Assembly (NCBI GenBank): GCA_947445045.1
Contig: CANFCA010000007.1
Coordinates: 1-12,367, forward strand
Origin: Gallionellaceae bacterium
GTDB taxonomy: Bacteria > Pseudomonadota > Gammaproteobacteria > Burkholderiales > Gallionellaceae
Length of the DNA: 12,367 nucleotides
Direction: 5' to 3'
Of this stretch, positions 1-7,219 are shown one piece after another. The notes beneath the pieces were generated by a model that saw only the letters and a program-made list of their open reading frames with translations, did no database searches and was not told the origin of the DNA. Each line of letters opens with the position of its first letter. Within the stretch, counting starts at the first letter, position 1. The position numbers and the translations under genes are program-made.

Positions 1-280
1 ATGCCATGTCTCCTTTGCGACCAGTGGGCATATTAAAATCTTCCCCAAACTTTGCGTTGATTGGGTACTTCACGTCTACTGGATGATGTCCCGCTTCGTT
101 GTTATAAATATGGCCAAATTCCTTCAAGCCATTGGCACTCCCTCGCGTATGACAGAATTGACAATCGTCATCATGCTCATAGCCATCTGGTGTCTCACCA
201 CGCTGCACGCAACCCGCAACAAAAATACTTACACAAGCAAGCGCTAAAACTCCAAACAGAGATTCTTTTAGTCGTAGCAC
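1..280 (-). CDS. c-type cytochrome lipoprotein, N-terminal part (cut by left edge)
   Basis: Ninety-three codons are visible and the gene continues beyond the left edge. Translation from a GTG at 278-280 gives a lipoprotein signal peptide: a basic start (MLRLKE), a hydrophobic core, and lipobox VAGC with the lipidated Cys at residue 24. A c-type haem motif CQFCH follows at residues 40-44, then a histidine-rich HHPVDVKYP stretch of the kind found in multihaem and doubled-CxxCH proteins, and MPTGRKGDM near the edge. The product is probably exported and anchored in a membrane leaflet on the periplasmic side, acting in electron transfer. The number of haems cannot be told from this fragment. GTG is chosen because the overlapping ATG (280-282) meets a stop after four codons, while GTG opens a long frame behind a strong AGGAGG. 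It lies 38 bp after aroC on the same strand, so co-transcription is likely. The cytochrome-like lipoprotein call is fairly sure; the exact family is not. Confidence 0.75.
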   Translation of the reverse strand, partial: MLRLKESLFGVLALACVSIFVAGCVQRGETPDGYEHDDDCQFCHTRGSANGLKEFGHIYNNEAGHHPVDVKYPINAKFGEDFNMPTGRKGDMA

Positions 281-284
281 ATTG

Positions 285-290
285 CCTCCT
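285..290 (-). promoter_or_regulatory. Shine-Dalgarno AGGAGG of the cytochrome lipoprotein
   Basis: A perfect AGGAGG on the minus strand ends 4 nt before the GTG at 278-280. It lies in the 38-bp gap after aroC and decides the start of a gene that has no usable ATG. The spacing is short but workable. Confidence 0.65.
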
Positions 291-318
291 GAATTTTAAG
301 TTGTTACGAAGATTACGC

Positions 319-1419
319 TTACGAAACCTTACCTGCAATTTTTGGTGTCGAACAAACCACATCGGCATTTTGCGCGCGATGACGCAGCGCATGATCTATC
401 AAAACCAAAGCCAGCATCGCTTCCGCGATCGGCGTGGCGCGGATGCCGACGCAAGGATCATGGCGGCCTTCAGTAGAAACTACTACCGCTTCACCTGCTT
501 TATTTATTGAGCGGCGTGGCAAGCGGATGCTGGAAGTCGGCTTGATTGCCAGATGCGCAACAATGTCTTGCCCCGTGGAAATACCGCCGAGGATGCCGCC
601 CGCGTTGTTCGTTAAAAATCCTTGCGGTGTCATTTCGTCACCATGTTCGCTGCCGCGCTGTGTCACACAATTAAAGCCAACACCAATCTCTACGCCCTTT
701 GCTGCGTTGATGCCCATCAGCGCATAAGCGATTTCCGCGTCGAGGCGGTCATATACAGGCTCACCCCAACCGACCGGTACATTCTCAGCAACCACAGTCA
801 ATTTTGCACCGATCGAATCGCCAGATTTGCGTAGTACATCCATATAATTTTCGAGTTGCTCAACGACGCTAGGGTCTGCGGAAAAAAACGGGTTGTCATT
901 CACGCCATCCCAACTTTTAAAAGGCATTTCCACTTCGCCAAGTTGCGAAAGAAAACCGCGTATTACCACGCCATAACGTTCACTTAACCACTTCTTAGCT
1001 ATCGCCCCCGCTGCAACGCGAACTGCCGTTTCCCGTGCTGAAGAACGTCCACCACCACGGTGATCGCGGAAACCGTACTTTTGTGTGTAAGTGTAATCGG
1101 CGTGACCCGGACGGAACGTGTCCGCGATGTTGCCGTAATCTTTACTGCGCTGATCTTCATTGCGTATCAATAGCGCAATCGGCGTGCCTGTGGTTTTGCC
1201 TTCATACACACCCGAAAGAATTTCCACAGTGTCGGATTCGCGACGTTGCGTCACGTGACGCGACGTGCCTGGTTTGCGTCTATCCAATTCATGTTGAATA
1301 TCAGCTTCGCACAACGCCATTCCAGGGGGGCAGCCATCCACCACGCAACCTATTGCCGCGCCGTGTGATTCGCCAAACGACGAGACGGTAAACAATGTGC
1401 CTAAAGTATTCCCCGACAT
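319..1419 (-). CDS. aroC: Chorismate synthase
   Basis: Catalyses the last step of the shikimate pathway, converting 5-enolpyruvylshikimate-3-phosphate to chorismate with reduced FMN, in the cytosol. The 366-aa product matches the usual length (about 360). All three family signatures are present: [14 protein letters not shown] at residues 16-29, [17 protein letters not shown] at about 123-139, and [18 protein letters not shown] at about 318-335. The conserved RPGHAD lies at about 103-108, with its His at 106. The frame can be extended to a GTG at 1423-1425. The ATG at 1417-1419 is preferred because it gives the canonical MSGNTLG N-terminus and has GAGG 8 nt upstream. A second in-frame stop follows the first after one codon. 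The cytochrome lipoprotein gene follows on the same strand. The divergent neighbour is a broken quinone oxidoreductase gene, with no metabolic link apparent. Confidence 0.97.
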   Translation of the reverse strand: MSGNTLGTLFTVSSFGESHGAAIGCVVDGCPPGMALCEADIQHELDRRKPGTSRHVTQRRESDTVEILSGVYEGKTTGTPIALLIRNEDQRSKDYGNIADTFRPGHADYTYTQKYGFRDHRGGGRSSARETAVRVAAGAIAKKWLSERYGVVIRGFLSQLGEVEMPFKSWDGVNDNPFFSADPSVVEQLENYMDVLRKSGDSIGAKLTVVAENVPVGWGEPVYDRLDAEIAYALMGINAAKGVEIGVGFNCVTQRGSEHGDEMTPQGFLTNNAGGILGGISTGQDIVAHLAIKPTSSIRLPRRSINKAGEAVVVSTEGRHDPCVGIRATPIAEAMLALVLIDHALRHRAQNADVVCSTPKIAGKVS

Positions 1420-1501
1420 GAACACAACCTCGCTAATTTAATGTTGTCAGTTTAACATGTTGAACAACTAAACCCTCAGCGGCAAAAGCGGAAATAAAGC
1501 C
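1420..1501. promoter_or_regulatory. Divergent intergenic region aroC / quinone oxidoreductase
   Basis: This 82-bp AT-rich gap must hold the promoters of both divergent genes unless they are read from further away. It contains TTGTCA (1444-1449), a fair plus-strand -35, but the hexamer 17 bp downstream (ACTAAA) is a poor -10. Minus-strand candidates are no better. Short symmetric arms GTTGT (1443-1447) and ACAAC (1464-1468) surround the palindrome AACATGTT and could be an operator. GAGG at 1428-1431 is the aroC ribosome binding site. No exact promoter is claimed. Confidence 0.35.
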
Positions 1502-2502
1502 ATGAAAGCCATTCTAATGACCTGCTCCGGCGACCCTGATGTATTGGCACTGTACGATATTGACAAACCTGAACTGCGCTCACCTCATCAATTGCGCATC
1601 AAACTCGCTGCGGCTGGCGTGAACCCGCTTGATACAAAACTACGAGCCAAGCCTGTTTACTATCCCGACAAGTTGGCTGCGATTTTAGGTTGTGATGGCG
1701 CAGGGATGGTAGAAAAAGTTGGCAGCGCAGTCACGCGCTTTAAAATTGGTGATACCGTGTATTTCAATAATGGCGGTCTGAGTGATGAGCCTGGTTGCTA
1801 TGCGGAATTCACCACAGTTCACGAAGAATACTGTGCGGCATGCCCGCCAATGTTAGCTTGCAGGATGGCGCAGCCATACCTTTGGTGCTGCTTACAGCGT
1901 ATGAAGCCTTAGTGGAACGCGTTAATTTGCAAGCGGGGCAAACCATTTTGATACACGCGGCGGCAGGTGGTGTAGGTCACATCGCGGTGCAGCTGGCTCA
2001 CCACCTCGGCGCACGCATTGCCGTTACAGTGAGTACCGAAAAGAAGGCGGGGCTGGCGCAAGGCCTCGATGCAGAAAAAATCATCAACTACAAAGAACAA
2101 GATTTCGTGCAAGAGGTGTTGGAGTGGACGGATGGCAAAGGCGTTGATGTGGTATTCGACACAGTCGGTGGCGAGACATTTTTACGCTCATTAAATGCCG
2201 TGCGTGTCGGCGGCAAAATCGTCAGCTTGCTTGTCACGCCACTTACCGCAGCCGATATGCAATTAGCACGGCTACGCAACCTGTCTCTGTGCTATGAGTT
2301 GATGCTCACTCCTCAGGTAATGAAGCAGCATGATGAACGCATTCGACAGCGCAAAATACTCGAACACTGTACAAAACTCATCGAGGACGGAAAGATCGGG
2401 GTATTGGTTTCTTACGCCTTACCGTTCGCCGAAGTGCAACAAGCGCATCGTTTAATTGAGCAGGGCGGTATGTCAGGGGAAATTATTTTGACGATGGTGT
2501 GA
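1502..2502 (+). pseudogene. Quinone oxidoreductase-like MDR dehydrogenase, frameshifted
   Basis: Two overlapping frames together encode one protein of about 333 residues, the normal size for the zinc-free quinone oxidoreductase branch of the medium-chain dehydrogenase/reductase superfamily. The first frame gives the GroES-like substrate domain: MKAILMTCSGDPDVL, AAAGVNPLDTKLR, GCDGAGMVEKVG, and YAEFTTVHEEYCAA ending at 1840. The second resumes as MPANVSLQDGAAIPLVLLTAYEAL with the nucleotide-binding motif AAAGGVG (about residues 153-159 of the joined protein) and runs to a TGA at 2500-2502. The break is at GCGGCATGCCC (1835-1845). Restoring one base, for example GCAATG, rejoins the frames. An intact enzyme would reduce quinones or enones with NADPH in the cytosol. 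As written, the first frame ends after 136 codons and lacks the cofactor domain. The site is not a slippery heptamer, so programmed shifting is unlikely. The choice is between a true recent mutation and a sequencing or assembly error. Confidence 0.85.
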
Positions 2503-2505
2503 GTT

Positions 2506-2904
2506 TTAGTCAGCCTGATTGCGCATGTGATGCGCCACCTTGGCAAATGCATCCGACAATTCTTGACGCAAGGTTGTGTCAGGCACCACTTCGCTCAGTG
2601 CTTGATTCATGCACAACATCCATTGATCGCGCTCACTGCCACTAATTACAAAAGGCAGATGACGGCGACGTAACATCGGGTGACCGTATTGCTCGATAAA
2701 AAGCTGCGGCCCACCCATCCAACCAGATAAAAATTTAAACAACTTTTCTTGCGCTGACTGCAAATCTGCTGCGTGTAACTTACGTATCCCATAAGCTTCC
2801 GGCAATTCATCCATCAATTGATAAAAGCGCGCAACTAAGGCGCGAACTTTTTCTTCGCCGCCGATGCGCTGATAATGATTGAGCTCTGAATTGATTTGCT
2901 GCAT
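2506..2904 (-). CDS. Group II (O-type) truncated haemoglobin
   Basis: A 132-aa single-domain 2-on-2 globin of the usual group II length. Proximal haem ligand His82 (helix F8) is seen in GHPMLRRRHLPF. Tyr28 (B10, RFYQL) and Trp95 (G8, RDQWMLCM) are the family's distal-pocket residues, and His44 lies near the CD1 position. FLSGWMGGPQLF is the typical E-helix to F-loop segment. Such proteins bind O2 with high affinity and have been linked to O2, NO or peroxide chemistry; this protein's role is not readable from sequence. ATG is preceded by AGGA 7 nt upstream. It is the last of five minus-strand genes, 72 bp after the CorA-type gene, and its stop is only 3 bp from the stop of the convergent oxidoreductase pseudogene, leaving no intergenic room for a terminator. 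Confidence 0.93.
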   Translation of the reverse strand: MQQINSELNHYQRIGGEEKVRALVARFYQLMDELPEAYGIRKLHAADLQSAQEKLFKFLSGWMGGPQLFIEQYGHPMLRRRHLPFVISGSERDQWMLCMNQALSEVVPDTTLRQELSDAFAKVAHHMRNQAD

Positions 2905-2926
2905 AGAATTTTCCTAAAAGAAGATG

Positions 2927-2969
2927 TCCACGAAATAAGACAGCGGGATACGTTCGTGAATTTCGTGGA
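2927..2969. repeat. Inverted repeat with 10-bp stem between CorA and haemoglobin genes
   Basis: TCCACGAAAT (2927-2936) and its exact reverse complement ATTTCGTGGA (2960-2969) enclose a 23-nt loop in the 72-bp gap. The loop ends with TTCGTGA, a near copy of the right arm, so two alternative pairings are possible. No T-run follows on either strand, so it does not look like a simple intrinsic terminator. It could stabilise or process the mRNA, or be a dispersed intergenic repeat. Confidence 0.55.
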
Positions 2970-2976
2970 TGAAGGT

Positions 2977-3927
2977 TTACTTTAGCCAACCTTTGCGTTG
3001 AAATATCCAGAATGGTATGGTCACCGATGCCACCATCAATATCAATGCAAACAAATAACCATATTGCCATTCAAGCTCAGGCATAAATTTAAAATTCATG
3101 CCGTATATCGACGCGATTAGAGTCGGGGGCAATAGCCCCACTGAGGCAACTGAGAATAGGCGCACAATCTTATTTTGATTGATGCTGATAAATCCGACAG
3201 TTGTATTCATCAAAAAATTAATCTTTTCGAATAAAAAAGCCGTATGCCCATCCAATGAATCAATGTCTTGCATGGCTTGTCGCGCTTCTTCCAGTTGATT
3301 GGGACTGAGCCGCATACTGCGCATTAAAAATGAAATCGCGCGACGAGTGTCCATTAAATTACGGCGGATGCGGCCATTTAAATGCTCACTTTGCGCCACT
3401 TGAGCCAACACGACAGCGGCCTTTTTATCGCCCAATGCCGGCATCAGCACCGTACTACTGACGCTGCCTAAATCCGCATAAACTTCCTCCAACGCATCCG
3501 CAGAAAACTCAATATCTGAGCCATATAAATCGATCAACACATCCAAGCTATTTTGGATAGGTTCTGGATGTCCTGCCGCATGTTGACGAAACATTTGGAA
3601 TACGGGCAAATCTTCATCATGTACGCTGAATAAAATATTATTTGCCAGCACAAAAGCCACGATGACGCTACGTGAACCACTTTCTTCACTCAGTAAAAAA
3701 TCCGAACGCAAATGTAGTTCGCCATGCTCTTCATAGAATCGTGCGCTGGCTTCTATGTCTCGCAAGTGCTCAGGTTGCGGCAAGGAAAATGAAAAGGATT
3801 GATTTATCCAATCGCGCTCGGTCGCACTAGGTGCAATGGCATCTATCCAAATCGGCTGGCGCGTCGTGATGTCCTGCGTGGAAATTTTAACCAGATGACC
3901 CTGATCTAGTGTAAAGATATTAAGCAT
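2977..3927 (-). CDS. corA: CorA-family divalent cation (Mg2+/Co2+) transporter
   Basis: A 316-aa protein, the same length as typical CorA. The order fits the family: a soluble N-terminal alpha/beta domain (about 1-150), a long helical stalk (about 150-255), transmembrane helix 1 (about 256-275) ending in the signature YGMNF (GMN at 276-278), a short periplasmic loop with MPEL (282-285), transmembrane helix 2 (about 289-309), and a basic tail RKGWLK. CorA pentamers conduct Mg2+ and sometimes Co2+ or Ni2+ into the cell down the electrochemical gradient. The start is ATG with AGGA about 10 nt upstream. The gene begins 12 bp after the GGDEF-EAL stop, so it is likely on the same transcript. Substrate selectivity among CorA paralogues cannot be told from the sequence. 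Confidence 0.93.
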   Translation of the reverse strand: MLNIFTLDQGHLVKISTQDITTRQPIWIDAIAPSATERDWINQSFSFSLPQPEHLRDIEASARFYEEHGELHLRSDFLLSEESGSRSVIVAFVLANNILFSVHDEDLPVFQMFRQHAAGHPEPIQNSLDVLIDLYGSDIEFSADALEEVYADLGSVSSTVLMPALGDKKAAVVLAQVAQSEHLNGRIRRNLMDTRRAISFLMRSMRLSPNQLEEARQAMQDIDSLDGHTAFLFEKINFLMNTTVGFISINQNKIVRLFSVASVGLLPPTLIASIYGMNFKFMPELEWQYGYLFALILMVASVTIPFWIFQRKGWLK

Positions 3928-3939
3928 TGCGAATCTATC

Positions 3940-6804
3940 CTAAACCACTTCCAATGCAGACGCATTGAGCATCGCTTCAAACGCATCAACTGTCATTGGC
4001 TCGGAGAACAAGTAACCTTGCATAAAGTCACAGCCTGCTTCTTTAAGAAATTTTTGCTGCGCTTCGGTTTCAACGCCTTCAGCAATTATCTTCAATCCCA
4101 GCTTGTGTGCCATGACGACAATCGCTTCGGATAATGCTCGGTCATTCGCTTGAGTTTCAATATTCTCAACAAACGATTTGTCAATTTTAAGGTAATCAAT
4201 ATCAAATTTATTAAGGTATGCAAGTGACGAATATCCCGTACCAAAATCATCAATCGCCACTTGGATGCCCGCATCACGAAACTTAAGTAACTTCTCAGTC
4301 ACTTTTGTCGATAGCTTTAGCAGCAAGCCTTCTGTAATCTCAATGACAATATTTTGCCCAGCAAGATCGATCTCTTGCAGGTAACTATTCCAAACATCGC
4401 ACGAATGTTCCACCGATAAAAATTGTACGGGTGACATGTTTACACTGACTTGAAACTCAGATGAAAATTGTTGGCTCCAGCGCTTCGCGTTTTTTGCTGA
4501 TTCCTTGAATACCCAATCCCCTATTTCATTGATGAGCCCAGTCTCTTCAGCCAGCGAAATAAATTCCATAGGAAGCACGATTCCACGCGTTGGATGTTGC
4601 CAACGTAGCAGTGCCTCCGCCTTAAAAATTTGGCCTGTTACTACATCGACAATCGGCTGAAAATACAACACGAATTGATTGGCCGCCAAAGCTTGCCTTA
4701 AATCGTTAATCAGCAATCTCCGTTGTTGCGCATCAGCTTGCAACGCAGCCGTGTAGTAACTGGATTGATTACGTCCGAGATTCTTAGAAACATACATTGC
4801 TTGATCTGCACTCTTAAGCATATCTTCAACATTGGTCGCATCACTCGGATACAAAGTGATACCGATACTGGCGGAAATGTAGGCCACTTCATCGCCAAGT
4901 TTAAACGGCTCAGCCAATGATTTAAGAATTAACTGTACGATTCGCTCAACGCTTTTAATATCTTCAACGCTCAGCAAGATGACTGTGAATTCATCTCCAC
5001 CCAAGCGAGCCACAGAATCTGTTTCGCGCACACATTGATTTAATCGGTGCGCCGCCTCCACCAACAACAGATCACCCATATCATGACCTAGGGTGTCGTT
5101 CACTTCTTTAAAATGATCGAGGTCAATAAACAACAAAGCCATCTGTGTATTATCGCGATGTGCCTTTTTAATTTCCTGATCCAATCGATTATGAAACATG
5201 TGGCGATTGGGCAAACCCGTTACCTTGTCAAAATTCGCCTGCTTCCAAATCAACTCTTCGGATTCTTTTTTGTGCGTGATGTCTCGAATGAAAGCGCTGA
5301 GTTCATAATGACCCTCCACCTCGATGGTGGTGATTGCCCATTCGGCATGAAACTCATGGCCATCACGGTGCATACTAATTTGCTCAACTCGATTTGAAAG
5401 TATTTCAGTCGCCCCATGAATCAAAGCCTTCTGAATTCTTGCAAAATACTCTTCTCGGTACTTGTCTGGAATGACCAATTCATACAACAGCCGACCAATC
5501 GCCTCTTCACGCGTCCAGCCAAACACCTCAACCGCTTGTTCGTTCCAGCCCATTACGATGCCTTTTGCATTCATCTGCACCACAGCATCCAAGGCGTTAT
5601 CAATAGTGGCTCGCAAACGCGTCTCCGCGATACGATGGGCTTTTGAACCACTTTCCAATCTGGCAGCCATTTGATTAAAGTCTTTAGCTAATTTACCGAT
5701 TTCATCATCGGTACGAATATCTAAGCGCCTCGACAAATCTTTTGCATCGGTAACCACCGCAACAAATCCAGCCAGCTGCCGCAAAGGCAAGGTAAGCAAA
5801 CCAGATAACCAACGAATACCGAAAAACAAGGGGAAGGACAGAATCAAACCCAAAATCGCCAATTTAAAATCAACCTGATGTGCGGTTTGAAGGACTGCAG
5901 CTGGCTCACGCAACATGACCACTTCCCAGCCCGCCAACATGCCTGAGTCTTGCAATGCACTGTTAACTAAGTAAGACGTACCTCCCACTTTTTGCAAACC
6001 ACTTGTATTGGCCAAGTCACTCAGCGATCTTTTTGCCGCGCTCACATCCCGCATTGAACCTGACAACTCGTTAGATACGGCATCCGTATTAGCACCTGCG
6101 GCTAGTAAATCTATTGACTCGCGGTGTGATGCCATATCAGCCCCAGTTGGTATGATTGGCGTAACCATGTCGGCATCCTGGTGCAGCAACAGCAGCGTTT
6201 TTTCCGGCAACGCATCACTCACCGCACTCCAATGATACGCCATGACCAGCGTACCCAATGAATAGCTTTCGGCAAAAGAAGCTTGAATTGGCGTAACCAT
6301 TGCGATGACATCATCCCCATCGAATGGATCCGTATGCTTATTGATAAATCGTAAAGCTCCTTGCGTTTTCCAAGCATTGGGTAGCATCGCGGTTCTTTTT
6401 TGATCCTCACTAGCAGCAATCAAATGGCCTGCCGTATCAAATGCATAAATGTCGCCATGCAGTCCATAATCTTTCTTTAGATTAACCAAGGTGTTCTTCA
6501 CTCGTTGATCCAAGTCACCCGAAGCCAGATCATTCATCACATCCAGCTTAGCCCAAGCCTTCAAGTCGATAGCTAACGCGTCAAACCTTGAATTAAAACT
6601 GCCTAATTTAAGTTGTGCCAACTGTGACAAATTGACTAATTCAGCATCCGTAACGGCACTGCGAACTGCAGACTGAACCACGATAGCAGTGACCAAATAG
6701 GTCACAATAAATACCAAAAAGAATGCCAGCAGAAGTTTGCGAGCAATTGTTTGACCGAACCAATTTCGCAGGATAACCAGCGTAGATTGAGGTGATGCTG
6801 TCAT
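3940..6804 (-). CDS. Membrane HAMP-PAS-GGDEF-EAL cyclic-di-GMP signalling protein
   Basis: A 954-aa inner-membrane protein. Transmembrane helix 1 spans about 24-43, a periplasmic sensor region (CHASE/Cache-like, family uncertain) about 47-312, and helix 2 about 315-333. HAMP follows at about 333-387, then PAS (about 395-510), GGDEF (about 520-685) and EAL (about 695-950). The diguanylate cyclase site is intact: GGDEF at 602-606, with an RxxD inhibitory site (R593, D596) exactly five residues before it. The phosphodiesterase site also looks intact: EALLRW (E730), VNMSPVQF, EITEG, DDFGTGYSS (D852, D853), YLKIDKSF, AEGVET and QGYLFSEP. Either activity or both may operate, and the sequence does not show which dominates. 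Its ATG overlaps the stop of the periplasmic binding protein gene by 4 bp (ATGA), implying translational coupling and a shared signal. The corA-type gene follows after 12 bp. Confidence 0.96.
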   Translation of the reverse strand: MTASPQSTLVILRNWFGQTIARKLLLAFFLVFIVTYLVTAIVVQSAVRSAVTDAELVNLSQLAQLKLGSFNSRFDALAIDLKAWAKLDVMNDLASGDLDQRVKNTLVNLKKDYGLHGDIYAFDTAGHLIAASEDQKRTAMLPNAWKTQGALRFINKHTDPFDGDDVIAMVTPIQASFAESYSLGTLVMAYHWSAVSDALPEKTLLLLHQDADMVTPIIPTGADMASHRESIDLLAAGANTDAVSNELSGSMRDVSAAKRSLSDLANTSGLQKVGGTSYLVNSALQDSGMLAGWEVVMLREPAAVLQTAHQVDFKLAILGLILSFPLFFGIRWLSGLLTLPLRQLAGFVAVVTDAKDLSRRLDIRTDDEIGKLAKDFNQMAARLESGSKAHRIAETRLRATIDNALDAVVQMNAKGIVMGWNEQAVEVFGWTREEAIGRLLYELVIPDKYREEYFARIQKALIHGATEILSNRVEQISMHRDGHEFHAEWAITTIEVEGHYELSAFIRDITHKKESEELIWKQANFDKVTGLPNRHMFHNRLDQEIKKAHRDNTQMALLFIDLDHFKEVNDTLGHDMGDLLLVEAAHRLNQCVRETDSVARLGGDEFTVILLSVEDIKSVERIVQLILKSLAEPFKLGDEVAYISASIGITLYPSDATNVEDMLKSADQAMYVSKNLGRNQSSYYTAALQADAQQRRLLINDLRQALAANQFVLYFQPIVDVVTGQIFKAEALLRWQHPTRGIVLPMEFISLAEETGLINEIGDWVFKESAKNAKRWSQQFSSEFQVSVNMSPVQFLSVEHSCDVWNSYLQEIDLAGQNIVIEITEGLLLKLSTKVTEKLLKFRDAGIQVAIDDFGTGYSSLAYLNKFDIDYLKIDKSFVENIETQANDRALSEAIVVMAHKLGLKIIAEGVETEAQQKFLKEAGCDFMQGYLFSEPMTVDAFEAMLNASALEVV

Positions 6805-7214
6805 GGAAGGCGCAATAAAATTTTGACCCCGCTCGGCATCTCGTCGGCACTGACATAGCCAATTGCGCCAGGCACACTACGCACAAAGCCGATAACAGCA
6901 TGATCTGAAATTTGCGTGAGCGGCGGATGCTTGCCTTCAAAACGCAATTTATTCCAAAACTCTGATAACTCTTGCGAAGACATTTTAAACACCGTGTCCG
7001 AAAAACTATCGCGTGCATCGCTGCTTGCCTCACGATTAACCGGCACCATCGGCACTTGATTCGACCACTGCGTTTTTTTCAGCGCGTAAATGTCAGCCAA
7101 TTGAGTGAGGGAAATTTTCTCGACAGGTACTTGCGGCGAGGCAATCACCAATAAGCCGCCTGCAACGCTAGACGTAGCCCATAGCAAACTCAAAGTGAGA
7201 AATAAAGCACGCAT
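6801..7214 (-). CDS. Short PstS-like periplasmic substrate-binding protein
   Basis: A 137-aa exported protein. The signal peptide MRALFLTLSLLWATSSVAGG has a likely cleavage after SVA (residue 18). The rest resembles part of a PstS/PBP-like phosphate-binding fold: QLADIYALKKTQW, VPMVPVNREASSDARDSF (the S-x-x-R-x-x-F pattern of this family), LSEFWNKLRFEGKHPP and VRSVPGAIGYVS. It is less than half the length of a classical PstS (about 320 aa), and no ABC permease or ATPase gene is nearby. A sensing or ligand-capture role is therefore more likely than transport. It starts 5 bp after the barrel gene stop with no evident Shine-Dalgarno, and its stop overlaps the GGDEF-EAL start, so coupled translation is expected on both sides. 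The ligand (phosphate or another oxyanion) is unknown. Confidence 0.85.
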   Translation of the reverse strand: MRALFLTLSLLWATSSVAGGLLVIASPQVPVEKISLTQLADIYALKKTQWSNQVPMVPVNREASSDARDSFSDTVFKMSSQELSEFWNKLRFEGKHPPLTQISDHAVIGFVRSVPGAIGYVSADEMPSGVKILLRLP

Positions 7215-7219
7215 AGTTT

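Noticed and set aside
61..1391. Open frames on the plus strand opposite aroC and the cytochrome gene (61-510, 434-727, 622-834, 1035-1391)
   Set aside because: They are antisense to well-supported genes, have no ribosome binding sites and encode low-complexity Cys/Arg/His-rich peptides with no family resemblance.
1835..1845. Programmed -1 frameshift in the quinone oxidoreductase gene
   Set aside because: No X-XXY-YYZ slippery heptamer, no clear downstream structure, and this family is not known to use recoding.
2500..2508. Shared bidirectional terminator between the oxidoreductase pseudogene and the globin gene
   Set aside because: Only 3 bp separate the convergent stop codons and no hairpin with T-run was seen there.
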